From contig CALXYO010000003.1 in the NCBI GenBank assembly GCA_944393005.1, positions 39,740 to 103,739 on the forward strand: a DNA stretch of 64,000 nucleotides. The letters run 5' to 3'. Both the position numbers and the translations under genes were made by a program. This stretch comes from an uncultured Spirochaetales bacterium (GTDB taxonomy: Bacteria > Spirochaetota > Spirochaetia > Sphaerochaetales > Sphaerochaetaceae). The notes under the pieces are model-generated. The model worked only from the letters and a program-made list of their open reading frames with translations, was not told the origin of the DNA and ran no database searches. The stretch's first letter is position 1. The number at the start of each line of letters is the position of its first letter. This document shows positions 43,938 through 52,864 of the stretch, in pieces.

Positions 43938-43952
43938 GAACATGGGATGTTC
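43938..43952. promoter_or_regulatory. Palindrome in the promoter region of the sugar transporter operon
   Basis: GAACATGGGATGTTC is a perfect inverted repeat (6-base arms, GGG centre) just before a TAGAAT -10-like element at 43964. It could be the binding site of a regulator, such as the AraC-type response regulator encoded downstream. Confidence 0.5.
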
Positions 43953-44025
43953 CGCTCCGGTGATAGAATTTAGACAGGCTGCTGAATGTGCTGTTTCACA
44001 GCCTGAGGTAAAAAGGAGGTACGCT

Positions 44026-44928
44026 ATGGCTGTCTTTTCAAAGCGGCGTACTGCAATGTCACCGCTTGCACGTCGCCAAAGAGTAAGTGCCTGGATGTTT
44101 CTCGTTCCCGGCATACTCACCACTGTCTGGCTGAGATATTACCCCATCCTGAAGGCATTCTACATGTCGCTTTACAACTACAATGCAGTTGATCCCCCAG
44201 GACGTTTTGTCGGACTGAAAAACTATGAAGTCATCTTCAACACAGGTTTTTACTGGGAGGCATGGGGAAATACTTTTGCATTTCTCTTTCTGACACTTGT
44301 GCTTGTCTTCTGGGTTCCGCTGCTTCAGGCCCTTTTCCTGAATGAAATCATGAAGGGCAGGAAGCTGTTCACCACAGTTTATCTGATCACAACTCTTATC
44401 CCGATGTCGGTCAATGTCATTGTCTGGAAATGGATATGGGATCCCTCATATGGTGTTGCCAATCAGATATTCCAGTTCTTCGGAGGTGATGCGCAGGTCT
44501 GGCTGAGCAATCCTGACCTTACGAAATTCTGTATCATTTTCCCGGGAATACTCGGAGGAGGCGTCAATGTGCTGCTGTATCTGACAGCAATACAGGGTAT
44601 AAATTCCGAAATCTATGAAGCTGCGGCTATTGACGGTTGTGTGGGATGGAAGAAGATATGGCATATCATACTTCCGAATATCAGGTTCATTGTTGTCATA
44701 CAGCTCATACTCACATGTATTTCAACCATGCAGATACTTGACCAGCCGTATCAGTATACGGCCGGAGGTCCTTCCGGAGCTTCCACTTCAATGGGTATCT
44801 ATGTATACAACTCGGTTTACAAGGACATGAATTACGGAAAGTCTGCGGCAGCTGCGGTGACGCTGTTCATAGTCATAGCGATTCTCACCGTGATCCAGCA
44901 GAAGTTGGACAGATCGGACAGATCGTGA
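44026..44928 (+). CDS. Sugar ABC transporter permease (MalF type)
   Basis: A 300-residue inner-membrane permease with six probable membrane spans and the EAA cytoplasmic loop (IYEAAAIDGCVGWKKIWHII then LPNIRF) that docks with the ATPase. The starting ATG at 44026 has AAGGAGG upstream. It is paired with the second permease 13 bases downstream, and with a solute-binding protein at 47703; no ATPase gene is in the window, so it probably shares a common MsmK-type ATPase encoded elsewhere. The substrate is likely an oligosaccharide or sugar, judging from the family and neighbours. Confidence 0.93.
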   Translation: MAVFSKRRTAMSPLARRQRVSAWMFLVPGILTTVWLRYYPILKAFYMSLYNYNAVDPPGRFVGLKNYEVIFNTGFYWEAWGNTFAFLFLTLVLVFWVPLLQALFLNEIMKGRKLFTTVYLITTLIPMSVNVIVWKWIWDPSYGVANQIFQFFGGDAQVWLSNPDLTKFCIIFPGILGGGVNVLLYLTAIQGINSEIYEAAAIDGCVGWKKIWHIILPNIRFIVVIQLILTCISTMQILDQPYQYTAGGPSGASTSMGIYVYNSVYKDMNYGKSAAAAVTLFIVIAILTVIQQKLDRSDRS

Positions 44929-44941
44929 CAAGGAGGGCGAC

Positions 44942-46264
44942 ATGAGAAATCTTAATCCTGCTTCATTCCGCATAACTGCATATATCGTCACGATTTTCTT
45001 TGCTGTTCTGATCATCTTCCCACTGGTTTACATCGGGGCGAATGCCATGAAGGATTCCGCCAAGGTATATGATACGCCTCCTTCACTGGTTCCCGACACG
45101 GCAAATTCCCTTTCAATTGTCGTTGACTACAGCGGCATGGGTGATGAGGGGCTGCTTGAGAAAATCCAGAAGGACCATGTCACATCGATGATGTCCACGA
45201 TTTACGAGATGCCGAGGGAATCAATTTTCGAGATCAGGTTCTACGGTACAAGAGACGGTGATGTGATATATTATGCACGGTCACACAGGGGACGCATCGA
45301 CCTTGAGAAGGATCATGGTGTTTTCAAGGGTGTCGCGATAACATCGAGAACACTGGACTATCCTGAACGTATCCAGCGTACTGTTGACAGCATGGGATAC
45401 GAATACAATCCGATGGGGCTTGATGAATCTTTTGATGAGTCAATCCTCTCCCGGAACAGCCTGAATGACAGCATCCGTGATTTCATTGTCAATGATTACG
45501 GCATCAACGGACAGTTTGTCGGAACGACACTGACTCATAACAACTGGCTGCTTTTCGAAAGCTTCGCATATTATTTCAGGCTGCCGAGTTTCCTTTATTC
45601 AAATAACGAGGTGATCAGGAATTTCAGCTTCCTCGTATTCCTTTTCAATACGGCGATTGTCCTGATATGGGCTATTGTGACACAGGTTACGCTGTGTGCC
45701 ATCACAGCATTCCCTCTTTCACGCCTTCTGCCGAAGAGGACCTCAAATCTGATGTTGCTGTTCTTCCTGGGAACGACGATGATTCCTTTCGTATCCATCA
45801 TGATTCCTCAGTTCACCATGTTCCACTCGATGGGGCTGTATGACAATTATGCCGCCATTCTGCTTCCCCATCTCCTGCCGTACGGATTCTTCGTATACCT
45901 TTATAAGGGATTTTTCGACAATCTTCCTGAAAGCCTTTTCGAGGCTGCGAGAATTGACGGTGCATCGAATTTCTATCTTTTCTTCAATATATGCATCCCG
46001 CTGTCGAAACCGATCATTTCCGTTATTGCCCTGCAGACATTCCTCTCTAACTGGAATGACTTCTTCTGGGCATGGATGGTCACAGAGAATCAGAGGCTGT
46101 GGACTCTCAATGTCGCCCTTTACAACATATCGAAGATTACAAGCGTCAAGCCGAATTTCATCATGGGCCTGTCGCTGCTGACGATTGTTCCCGTTCTGCT
46201 TATAACAATAATTTTCTCAAATCAGATAAAGGAAAGCATAGCGGCTGCGGGAATCAAGGGCTGA
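44942..46264 (+). CDS. Sugar ABC transporter permease (MalG type) with a large inserted domain
   Basis: A 440-residue permease; normal members have about 280. The first membrane span (about residues 10-32) is followed by roughly 190 residues of soluble sequence (about 38-225, with IVVDYSGMGDEGLLEKIQ and SMGYEYNPMGLDESFD), then the usual five spans and the EAA loop EAARIDGASNFYLFFNICIP. The extra domain should be outside the cell membrane. The start ATG has AAGGAGGGCGAC upstream. It ends 58 bases before the oxidoreductase gene. Confidence 0.9.
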   Translation: MRNLNPASFRITAYIVTIFFAVLIIFPLVYIGANAMKDSAKVYDTPPSLVPDTANSLSIVVDYSGMGDEGLLEKIQKDHVTSMMSTIYEMPRESIFEIRFYGTRDGDVIYYARSHRGRIDLEKDHGVFKGVAITSRTLDYPERIQRTVDSMGYEYNPMGLDESFDESILSRNSLNDSIRDFIVNDYGINGQFVGTTLTHNNWLLFESFAYYFRLPSFLYSNNEVIRNFSFLVFLFNTAIVLIWAIVTQVTLCAITAFPLSRLLPKRTSNLMLLFFLGTTMIPFVSIMIPQFTMFHSMGLYDNYAAILLPHLLPYGFFVYLYKGFFDNLPESLFEAARIDGASNFYLFFNICIPLSKPIISVIALQTFLSNWNDFFWAWMVTENQRLWTLNVALYNISKITSVKPNFIMGLSLLTIVPVLLITIIFSNQIKESIAAAGIKG

Positions 46265-46322
46265 TGAGCATCCGCAACCGGGATGCCGCGATTAAAATTA
46301 CGCAGTTAACAGGAGGAGATTA

Positions 46323-47573
46323 ATGAAAAAGGTCAGTGCAGTATTGCTTGGTGCAGGAGCCCGCGGGCTCATATATTCCCGCTATGCACTTGAGAAGCCT
46401 GATGAATTTGAGATTGCGGCAGTTGCAGAACCGGATCAAAGCCGCAGGGAAAACTTTGCATCTCTGCATCATCTGCCGCCCGATCGTGTGTTCAATGACT
46501 GGAAAGATCTTCTTGCACTCCCGAAGATGGCTGATGCAGCTCTTGTCTGTACAATGGATCAGATGCATACGCAGCCGGCTCTCAAGGCTCTTGAACTGGG
46601 TTATCATGTACTGCTGGAGAAACCAATGGCACCGGATGAAGATGAATGCCGCATGATCGCATCTGCGGCAGACAGGTCAGGAAAAGTTCTGACAGTCTGT
46701 CATGTACTCCGTTACTCTCCGTTTTTCCAGGCTGTCAAAAAATGTATTGAAGACGGTATGGTTGGGAAAATCATTGCATATGATCAGACCGAGAATGTCG
46801 GCTACTGGCATCAGGCCCACAGCTTTGTCAGGGGAAACTGGAGCAACAGTGAGAGAAGCACACCGATGATACTTCAGAAATGCTGTCATGACACGGACAT
46901 CATTTCATGGCTGATCGGACAGAAGTGCACCATGGTTTCCTCTTATGGAAAACTTTCCCATTTCACATCGGACAATGCTCCTGAGGGTGCGCCTGATTAC
47001 TGTCTTGACGGATGTCCTCATGAGGACAGCTGCATTTATTATGCTCCGAAATTCTATCTTGAGCATCCGAAGGTGAAATCGGACGGCTTTGCCGAGATGG
47101 TCGTAACGGATCCCACTGCCGAAAGGATAACTGAGGCATTGAGAAAAGGTCCGTATGGAAGGTGTGTATACAGGTGCGGCAATGATGTTGTCGACCATCA
47201 GGTTGTGTCAATGGAATTTGAGGACGGCGCCGTTGCAAGTCTCACGATGTGTGCGTTCACCCAGGAATGCAAGCGTACGCTTCACATCATGGGAACGGCA
47301 GGTGAGCTGTGGGGCGATATGGAAAGCAATGAGATAAGAGTGAGAACTCTCGGAGGTGAAGAGAGAGTCATTTCAGTCACAAAGCCCGAAACCAGGTACT
47401 CATATAATCATGACGGTGGAGATTACTGTCTGATAAGAGACTTTGTCAGTGCCGTACGTCTTGATGATCCTGCTTTGAACAGGTCATCGGCAAGCCAGAG
47501 TCTTCAGAGCCACCTGATCTGCTTTGCTGCTGAAAAGGCGCGTCTGCTGCATTGCGGAGTATCGCCGATGTGA
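46323..47573 (+). CDS. Gfo/Idh/MocA family oxidoreductase
   Basis: A 416-residue NAD(P)-dependent sugar-type dehydrogenase. The N-terminal Rossmann fold is seen in VSAVLLGAGARGLIYSRYAL; the family motif is YHVLLEKPMAPDEDECRMI, with EKP for cofactor/substrate contact, and the C-terminal domain has DFVSAVRLDD near its end. Substrates of such enzymes are sugars, inositols or amino sugars. It lies between permeases and the solute-binding protein, so it is likely part of the same carbohydrate pathway. The ATG follows AGGAGG. Confidence 0.9.
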   Translation: MKKVSAVLLGAGARGLIYSRYALEKPDEFEIAAVAEPDQSRRENFASLHHLPPDRVFNDWKDLLALPKMADAALVCTMDQMHTQPALKALELGYHVLLEKPMAPDEDECRMIASAADRSGKVLTVCHVLRYSPFFQAVKKCIEDGMVGKIIAYDQTENVGYWHQAHSFVRGNWSNSERSTPMILQKCCHDTDIISWLIGQKCTMVSSYGKLSHFTSDNAPEGAPDYCLDGCPHEDSCIYYAPKFYLEHPKVKSDGFAEMVVTDPTAERITEALRKGPYGRCVYRCGNDVVDHQVVSMEFEDGAVASLTMCAFTQECKRTLHIMGTAGELWGDMESNEIRVRTLGGEERVISVTKPETRYSYNHDGGDYCLIRDFVSAVRLDDPALNRSSASQSLQSHLICFAAEKARLLHCGVSPM

Positions 47574-47660
47574 TATCCACATCTTAATTTTGTGTAATTT
47601 TTTCCTAAACTATTTGTAGGTTTCACCCTCGAATACGTTGTTATGATTTAAGAAAAAGGA

Positions 47661-47679
47661 GACTGCATCAGCTGCAGTC
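47661..47679 (+). other. Small stem-loop upstream of the solute-binding protein gene
   Basis: GACTGCA pairs with TGCAGTC across TCAGC. It is not followed by a T-run, and lies 23 bases before the gene start; it could protect the mRNA end. Confidence 0.45.
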
Positions 47680-47702
47680 ATAATTCAGAAAAGGAGGAAA
47701 TG

Positions 47703-49022
47703 ATGAAAAAACTTTTAAGTGTCATCGCCATCATGTCTATGTGTCTGTCACTGTTTGCAATGGGTGGCGGAGAATCTTCGGCAACCAGCGAAAGCGGAGA
47801 AGATGTTATTGAGCTTACATATTGGGCCACAAGTACCAGCCTCACGGATTTTGAGCTTTCACTGCAGCAGAAATTCATGGAAGAACATCCTAATATCGTG
47901 ATCAAGAACGTTATCCGTGAAGGAGATCCGGGTAATGACTTCTATACTGCTGTCGCGGCAGGAAATGCTCCTGATGTCGTACCTGTTTCGTATACGATGA
48001 TGGAACAGTATATGTCAGCAGGCATTCTTGAACCTCTCAATGATTATTTCGCGGCATGGGAGGACAAGGACAACTATGATCCGATTTATGTTGACATGTT
48101 CACACGCAACGGCAACCTTTACGGCCTGGTATCCTGGAGTGCCGCTTTCTATCTCGGCTATAACAAAGCCCTGTTTGAGGCTGCAGGAATCACCGAACCG
48201 CCGAAGACATGGGAAGAGGCTCTTGAAGATGCAGTCCTTCTCAATGATCCTGCAAACCAGGTCATTGGCTATGGCCTTCTGACAGGACAGTGGACTGAAT
48301 GGTTCTTCCAGTATTATGTATGGCAGGCCGGCGGTGATCTGACAAAGGAGAATGAGAACGGAACACTTGAGCTTACATTCACAGATCCCGCAGTTCTCGC
48401 AGCAGGTGAATATTACAAGCAGCTCAGGGATGCAGGCGTTCTCTCTCCGGATCTGACAATAAGTTTTGCCGATCTTCAGGAACGCTTTGCCCAGGGAAAG
48501 GTTGCCATGATGCCGTTTGCCGGTGACTGGGTGACCGTGATGACAAGCATGGGCATGAAGATGGAGGACATCGGACTTGCTGAGTTCCCTGCCGGACCGA
48601 GCGGAGAATCTGTGACCACAGATATGGGTCAGTGTCTTGTCATCAACGCAAGAACAAGTCAGGAAAAGAAAGATGCGGCATGGGAGTATATCAAGTTCAT
48701 GCTTTCACTCGATACTCTTCAGGCCCGTGCCGAGAACATGGTTGCCACAGGCGGTATCTCTCCCATGATCTATCCACGTCTTGATTTCAATCTTGCAGAT
48801 GCCACAGGCATTCCCGAAGAATGGATTGAGGTTGTCAATGCAACCAAGGGCGGTCGTCTTGAATTTGCAGGCAAGGCAATTGTCGGTTCCTATGTTGACC
48901 GTGCTGTACAGAATATCCTCATCGATCCGAATGCTGATGTCGAGAGGGAATTCGCAGATGCACAGCAGTCTGCACAGGTTGAAGTCGTTGACGACTACAA
49001 TGCGGAAATACTCGGCAACTGA
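47703..49022 (+). CDS. Extracellular sugar-binding protein of an ABC transporter
   Basis: A 439-residue type I solute-binding protein. An N-terminal signal (MKKLLSVIAIMSMCLSLFA) leads into MGGGESS, with no lipobox cysteine at the cleavage site, as is common in spirochaetal binding proteins. The body shows the usual features: ELTYWATSTSLTDFELSLQQ, VAAGNAPDVVPVSYTMMEQY, NGNLYGLVSW and QERFAQGKVAMMPFAGDW. It follows the oxidoreductase by 129 bases and is probably strongly expressed from a promoter there. It should deliver sugar to the permeases at 44026 and 44942. The ATG at 47703 lies 6 bases after AGGAGG; the one at 47700 is too near. Confidence 0.92.
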   Translation: MKKLLSVIAIMSMCLSLFAMGGGESSATSESGEDVIELTYWATSTSLTDFELSLQQKFMEEHPNIVIKNVIREGDPGNDFYTAVAAGNAPDVVPVSYTMMEQYMSAGILEPLNDYFAAWEDKDNYDPIYVDMFTRNGNLYGLVSWSAAFYLGYNKALFEAAGITEPPKTWEEALEDAVLLNDPANQVIGYGLLTGQWTEWFFQYYVWQAGGDLTKENENGTLELTFTDPAVLAAGEYYKQLRDAGVLSPDLTISFADLQERFAQGKVAMMPFAGDWVTVMTSMGMKMEDIGLAEFPAGPSGESVTTDMGQCLVINARTSQEKKDAAWEYIKFMLSLDTLQARAENMVATGGISPMIYPRLDFNLADATGIPEEWIEVVNATKGGRLEFAGKAIVGSYVDRAVQNILIDPNADVEREFADAQQSAQVEVVDDYNAEILGN

Positions 49023-49043
49023 TTCTGTTAAATGTTCCTTCTC

Positions 49044-49076
49044 TGCCGTCCGCGTTTTTACACGGGCGGCGTTGTT
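49044..49076 (+). terminator. Terminator after the solute-binding protein gene
   Basis: GCCGTCCGCG pairs with CGGGCGGC-type sequence across TTTTTACA (with one or two G-U or mismatched pairs), followed by TTGTTTG. The U-run is interrupted, so read-through into the kinase gene is possible. Confidence 0.6.
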
Positions 49077-49128
49077 TGTACTTCATGGGGGAATGGTAAT
49101 ACTATTAAAACTGTCTGAGGATTAGAAA

Positions 49129-51090
49129 ATGAACAGGAAAAGAACAGGTGAGAACAAAGCATCGTCAATGCCTGGTACGGCGAATCTCCTGCGACGCATT
49201 TCCATTTTTCCGAGGCTGTTCTGCATCATGATAATTCTTGCAGTCATTCCCTCTGTCGTGATCACTGTCGTCACTTTCCATTCCTATGTGGATGAGATCA
49301 GCAGCAATACAGAAAACTTCATTTCCCTTCTGGTAGGCAACATTGCCATCCAGATGAATGGCAGAATGGAGATTTATGAGAAAGCCGCGATATCTTTCTA
49401 TTCCGATTCATCTGTTCTTGAACTTCTTGAGGAGAATGGGAATATCGCACGGCGCGGCGGCGATTTCATGAATGATGAGACATTCATCCAAAATCGCATG
49501 ACAATAGAAGACCACCTGTACCAGCTCATGCAGAATAACCGGTATGTTACGAATCTGCAGTTCATCACACCGTATTTCCAGTATTGCATGGTTGATGAAG
49601 ATGGCAACAGAAGAGGTTCAATGCTGCATGATCTGGAAGGTTTCATTGACAGCCCTTATTATACGGAGGCAGTGAAGGAAAACGGGTATCCCTGCTGGTT
49701 TGACACAACTGCGGTGACCGATCTTATTTACAGGTATCCGGAAAGCCATGCGGGAATAGGAGGGACTCTTACAATGACAGTTGCCGTGTATACCCTCAGA
49801 ACCAGAAATTTCCTGGGTGTGCTGATGTATAATCTCGACACGGATTTTCTGACTCAGGATCTCACCAACTATGCTTTCTACGGAACAGGCAACACCTTCC
49901 TGATATCAAACAGTCATGTCATTGCCGCATTGAATCCGAATATAAAAGCTCCTTCACTTAGTGATAACAGCAATGTCCTGACACTGGTCCGTCAGGGCGG
50001 GCACAGATCTTTCACCCTTGAGGATAAGGACAGGCTTCTGTTTGTATCGTATCAGAAAAGTGATAAGCTGGATCTGTATATAGTGCATATAGTGGATATG
50101 GACAGTCTGCTTGCTCCTGCGGTCACGATCCGCAACCGCTGTCTTGTCATGGTGCTTGTCATACTGGCTTTATGTCTGATCGTTGCCAGGATCACGGCAC
50201 AAAGCATAAGAGTTCCGCTTACACGGCTTGTGCGCAGCATGGTGCGTTTCGGCCATAATGACAAAGACGCAAGATGTGATGTGGACGGAAATGATGAACT
50301 GACTCTTGTATCATCCGGTTTCAACCACATGGCAGAGGATCTTCAGCGTATGTCTGACGAGATAGTCGCTTCCCAGGTGAAGGAGAAAAAGCTGCAGCTG
50401 AGCAGGGCGATGGCAGAGCTCAATGCGCTTCAGATGCAGATCCGTCCTCATTTCCTTTACAATACGCTTGACATGATCAGATGGGAAATGATCAGGCTGA
50501 CAGGAGGAGAAAGCAGTGCCACGGGAATGCTTGACAGTTTCTGCTCTCTGATGAGGATGTCTGTCAAGAAGAATGAGGATTTCGTCCCGATCTCCGTCGA
50601 GCTTGAGCATGTGAGTGTATACATAGAAGTCGTGAATTTCCGAACAAGTGACAAGATATATCTCGATATTTCATTTGATTTCGACACATCTGTCTTTTCG
50701 ATTCCAATGCTGACTCTGCAGCCTCTGGTCGAAAATGCGGTGGTTCACGGATTCGGCAAACATGCAAAGCATCCTTGTGTATCTGTTTCCGGCACTCTTC
50801 AGGACGATATGATTTCACTTTCGGTCCGTGATAACGGCAGTGGTATTGATGAACAGCATCTGAAGCAGCTGAGAAAGATTCTTGATGACAGCAGTTCCCT
50901 GGAACAGACAAGCATCGGACTTAAGAATGTGTGTCAGCGTTTCAGGCTGCTGTATGGAAGTGAGTGCTCGATAGAGGTTAACAGCATTGAGAAAGAGGGG
51001 ACTGAGATCAGACTGGTCTTCCCTGCAAGGAAATACCTTGGCAGGCAAGAAGACAAAGGAGATGATGATGTACAGGCTTCTGATTGTTGA
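49129..51090 (+). CDS. Sensor histidine kinase, YesM type
   Basis: A 653-residue membrane kinase. A membrane helix lies near residues 32-55 (IMIILAVIPSVVITVVTF), an extracytoplasmic sensor (about 55-315), a second helix (about 320-345), a HAMP linker, then the internal-region kinase (RPHFLYNTLDMIRW, with the phosphorylated His) and the ATPase (QPLVENAVVHGFGKH, DNGSGIDE). This is the two-component class that controls sugar uptake in Gram-positives and spirochaetes. The gene overlaps its response regulator by 23 bases. The starting ATG has AGGATTAG upstream. Confidence 0.93.
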   Translation: MNRKRTGENKASSMPGTANLLRRISIFPRLFCIMIILAVIPSVVITVVTFHSYVDEISSNTENFISLLVGNIAIQMNGRMEIYEKAAISFYSDSSVLELLEENGNIARRGGDFMNDETFIQNRMTIEDHLYQLMQNNRYVTNLQFITPYFQYCMVDEDGNRRGSMLHDLEGFIDSPYYTEAVKENGYPCWFDTTAVTDLIYRYPESHAGIGGTLTMTVAVYTLRTRNFLGVLMYNLDTDFLTQDLTNYAFYGTGNTFLISNSHVIAALNPNIKAPSLSDNSNVLTLVRQGGHRSFTLEDKDRLLFVSYQKSDKLDLYIVHIVDMDSLLAPAVTIRNRCLVMVLVILALCLIVARITAQSIRVPLTRLVRSMVRFGHNDKDARCDVDGNDELTLVSSGFNHMAEDLQRMSDEIVASQVKEKKLQLSRAMAELNALQMQIRPHFLYNTLDMIRWEMIRLTGGESSATGMLDSFCSLMRMSVKKNEDFVPISVELEHVSVYIEVVNFRTSDKIYLDISFDFDTSVFSIPMLTLQPLVENAVVHGFGKHAKHPCVSVSGTLQDDMISLSVRDNGSGIDEQHLKQLRKILDDSSSLEQTSIGLKNVCQRFRLLYGSECSIEVNSIEKEGTEIRLVFPARKYLGRQEDKGDDDVQASDC

Positions 51091-52618
51091 TGATGAAGAT
51101 GTTGCCCTCAGGGGACTGTGTGACTTCGTTGACTGGAAAAGCCTCGGCTATGAAGTTGCTGCCACTGCCTATACTGTAGATGAGGCCCTGAAGGAAGTCG
51201 GAAAAGGGAATATAGATGCAGTCCTGACCGACATTGAACTTGAAGATGAGTCCGGTCTTGATCTTGTCAGACGTCTTCGCGAAAGCAATCCCGAGATCCG
51301 TTCTGTTATATTGACAGGTCATGAGAGATTTGAGTATGCACGTTCCGCACTGCGGTATGATACTTTTGATTTTCTTACAAAGCCGGTACAGTTCGATGCG
51401 CTTGCACAGACTTTCCTGTCTTTGGCCAAAACGCTTGAACGTGAACGCAGCGACATGAAAATGAAAGATGATTATCTGCATATGAGACGTACTGCATTTC
51501 TTTACAGTCTGGCAACGGAAAAAGGTGTGTACAATGATGAGGAGGCAGCTTCCCTGTCCATTGAGACAAAAGGATGCATGCTTCTTGCCAGAATCAGGCT
51601 GGAGAGCACCTCATCTGATGCCGAGGGAATGAAAGCGGAAAAGGATATGCTTTCTTCCGCCATTTTGCGCAATACTCCCGATGGCATGAACACGGAGCTG
51701 TTCGACAACAGTGTCTGTGAATATTCGTATCTTGTATACAATATTGACGAACAGACATTCATTGATATTCTTTCCGCTGTATCGGAAAGTGCGGACTTTT
51801 CCGTTCACATCGGGGTGAGTCAGTATTTCTATCATATTTCAGAACTGTCAAATGCCTGGCAGCAGGCTGGAAACGCACTGGATTACTGTGTGCTTCAGCA
51901 TCAGGGTGAGAATATTGTTGTCCTATACCGCAATATTCGTGGAATGGCGGGGGAGAACATCATAAGCGAAGATGTTGCGATGGAGATCAATGAAGCTCTG
52001 TGCAATAAGGATATAAAGGAAATTGAAAACATAACCAGAAAGGAAATGGTGCGGATGTACAAAAGTACTGGATCTCTTAATTACCTTTATTCATTCTCAA
52101 TTGAATTCCATATAATTGCCGATCATTTCCTGCGCAGATATGTTATGGGCTACAGCGGAGGTGACATTCTTGATTCAATACGCAATATTGTCCGCTGCAA
52201 TGACCTGAACGCTCTTTTGAAATACAACCGCGAGTATATATTATGGATGAGAGACCTGCTTGAACAGGCTGTTGTGTATACCAGCGATACTGTCTGTCAG
52301 ATTCAGACATATATAAACGGGCATTACAGTGAGAATATCTCGCTTTCGACCCTTGCCGACCAGTTCTTCCTGCACCCGAATTATCTCTCCCGTCTTTTCC
52401 AGGAAAAGACAGGCCATAATTTCATTGACTACCTGACCCAGGTCCGTGTCGAGAAGTCAAAGAGACTTCTCAGCGACACCGGATTCAATATGTATGATAT
52501 TTCACAGATGGTAGGCTACAGCACTCCGAATTATTTCAGCAAGGTCTTCAAGGCTTCAACCGGAATGACGCCGAAACAGTGGAGGGACAAAAGCAGGAAC
52601 AGAGGCCGGAATTCATAG
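51068..52618 (+). CDS. AraC-family response regulator, YesN type
   Basis: A 516-residue regulator: a receiver domain (residues 1-120, LLIVDDEDVALRG, with Asp in AVLTDIELEDESG and Lys in FLTKPVQ), a linker region (about 150-400), and a C-terminal AraC DNA-binding domain (from about 415, YINGHYSENISLSTLADQFF, then HPNYLSRLFQEKTGHNFIDY and GYSTPNYFSKVFKASTGMTP). It is the partner of the overlapping kinase and should control the sugar transporter operon. The start is ATG at 51068, 6 bases after AAAGGAG; two in-frame ATGs immediately before it are closer to that site. Confidence 0.93.
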   Translation: MYRLLIVDDEDVALRGLCDFVDWKSLGYEVAATAYTVDEALKEVGKGNIDAVLTDIELEDESGLDLVRRLRESNPEIRSVILTGHERFEYARSALRYDTFDFLTKPVQFDALAQTFLSLAKTLERERSDMKMKDDYLHMRRTAFLYSLATEKGVYNDEEAASLSIETKGCMLLARIRLESTSSDAEGMKAEKDMLSSAILRNTPDGMNTELFDNSVCEYSYLVYNIDEQTFIDILSAVSESADFSVHIGVSQYFYHISELSNAWQQAGNALDYCVLQHQGENIVVLYRNIRGMAGENIISEDVAMEINEALCNKDIKEIENITRKEMVRMYKSTGSLNYLYSFSIEFHIIADHFLRRYVMGYSGGDILDSIRNIVRCNDLNALLKYNREYILWMRDLLEQAVVYTSDTVCQIQTYINGHYSENISLSTLADQFFLHPNYLSRLFQEKTGHNFIDYLTQVRVEKSKRLLSDTGFNMYDISQMVGYSTPNYFSKVFKASTGMTPKQWRDKSRNRGRNS

Positions 52619-52864
52619 TCAGACTGTTCTTTCCTTTCTTTTTCCGGTTGTCATGCCCAGTGCTGTATGCAATAATGTTTTTGTCATGAAAAGTCATTTT
52701 CCGGTTTGAAAAGATGAATCCGTAAACATGAAAAAGAGCCAGAGAACAGGGGTGTCATGCACAGGCATGTCCTCCCTGATTCCTGCATGATTTCAACTGC
52801 CTTGCAGCTGGCACGTATTATTCTGCACTGGCAGAGATCTTCATTTACGAAAAAGGATTCTCTC

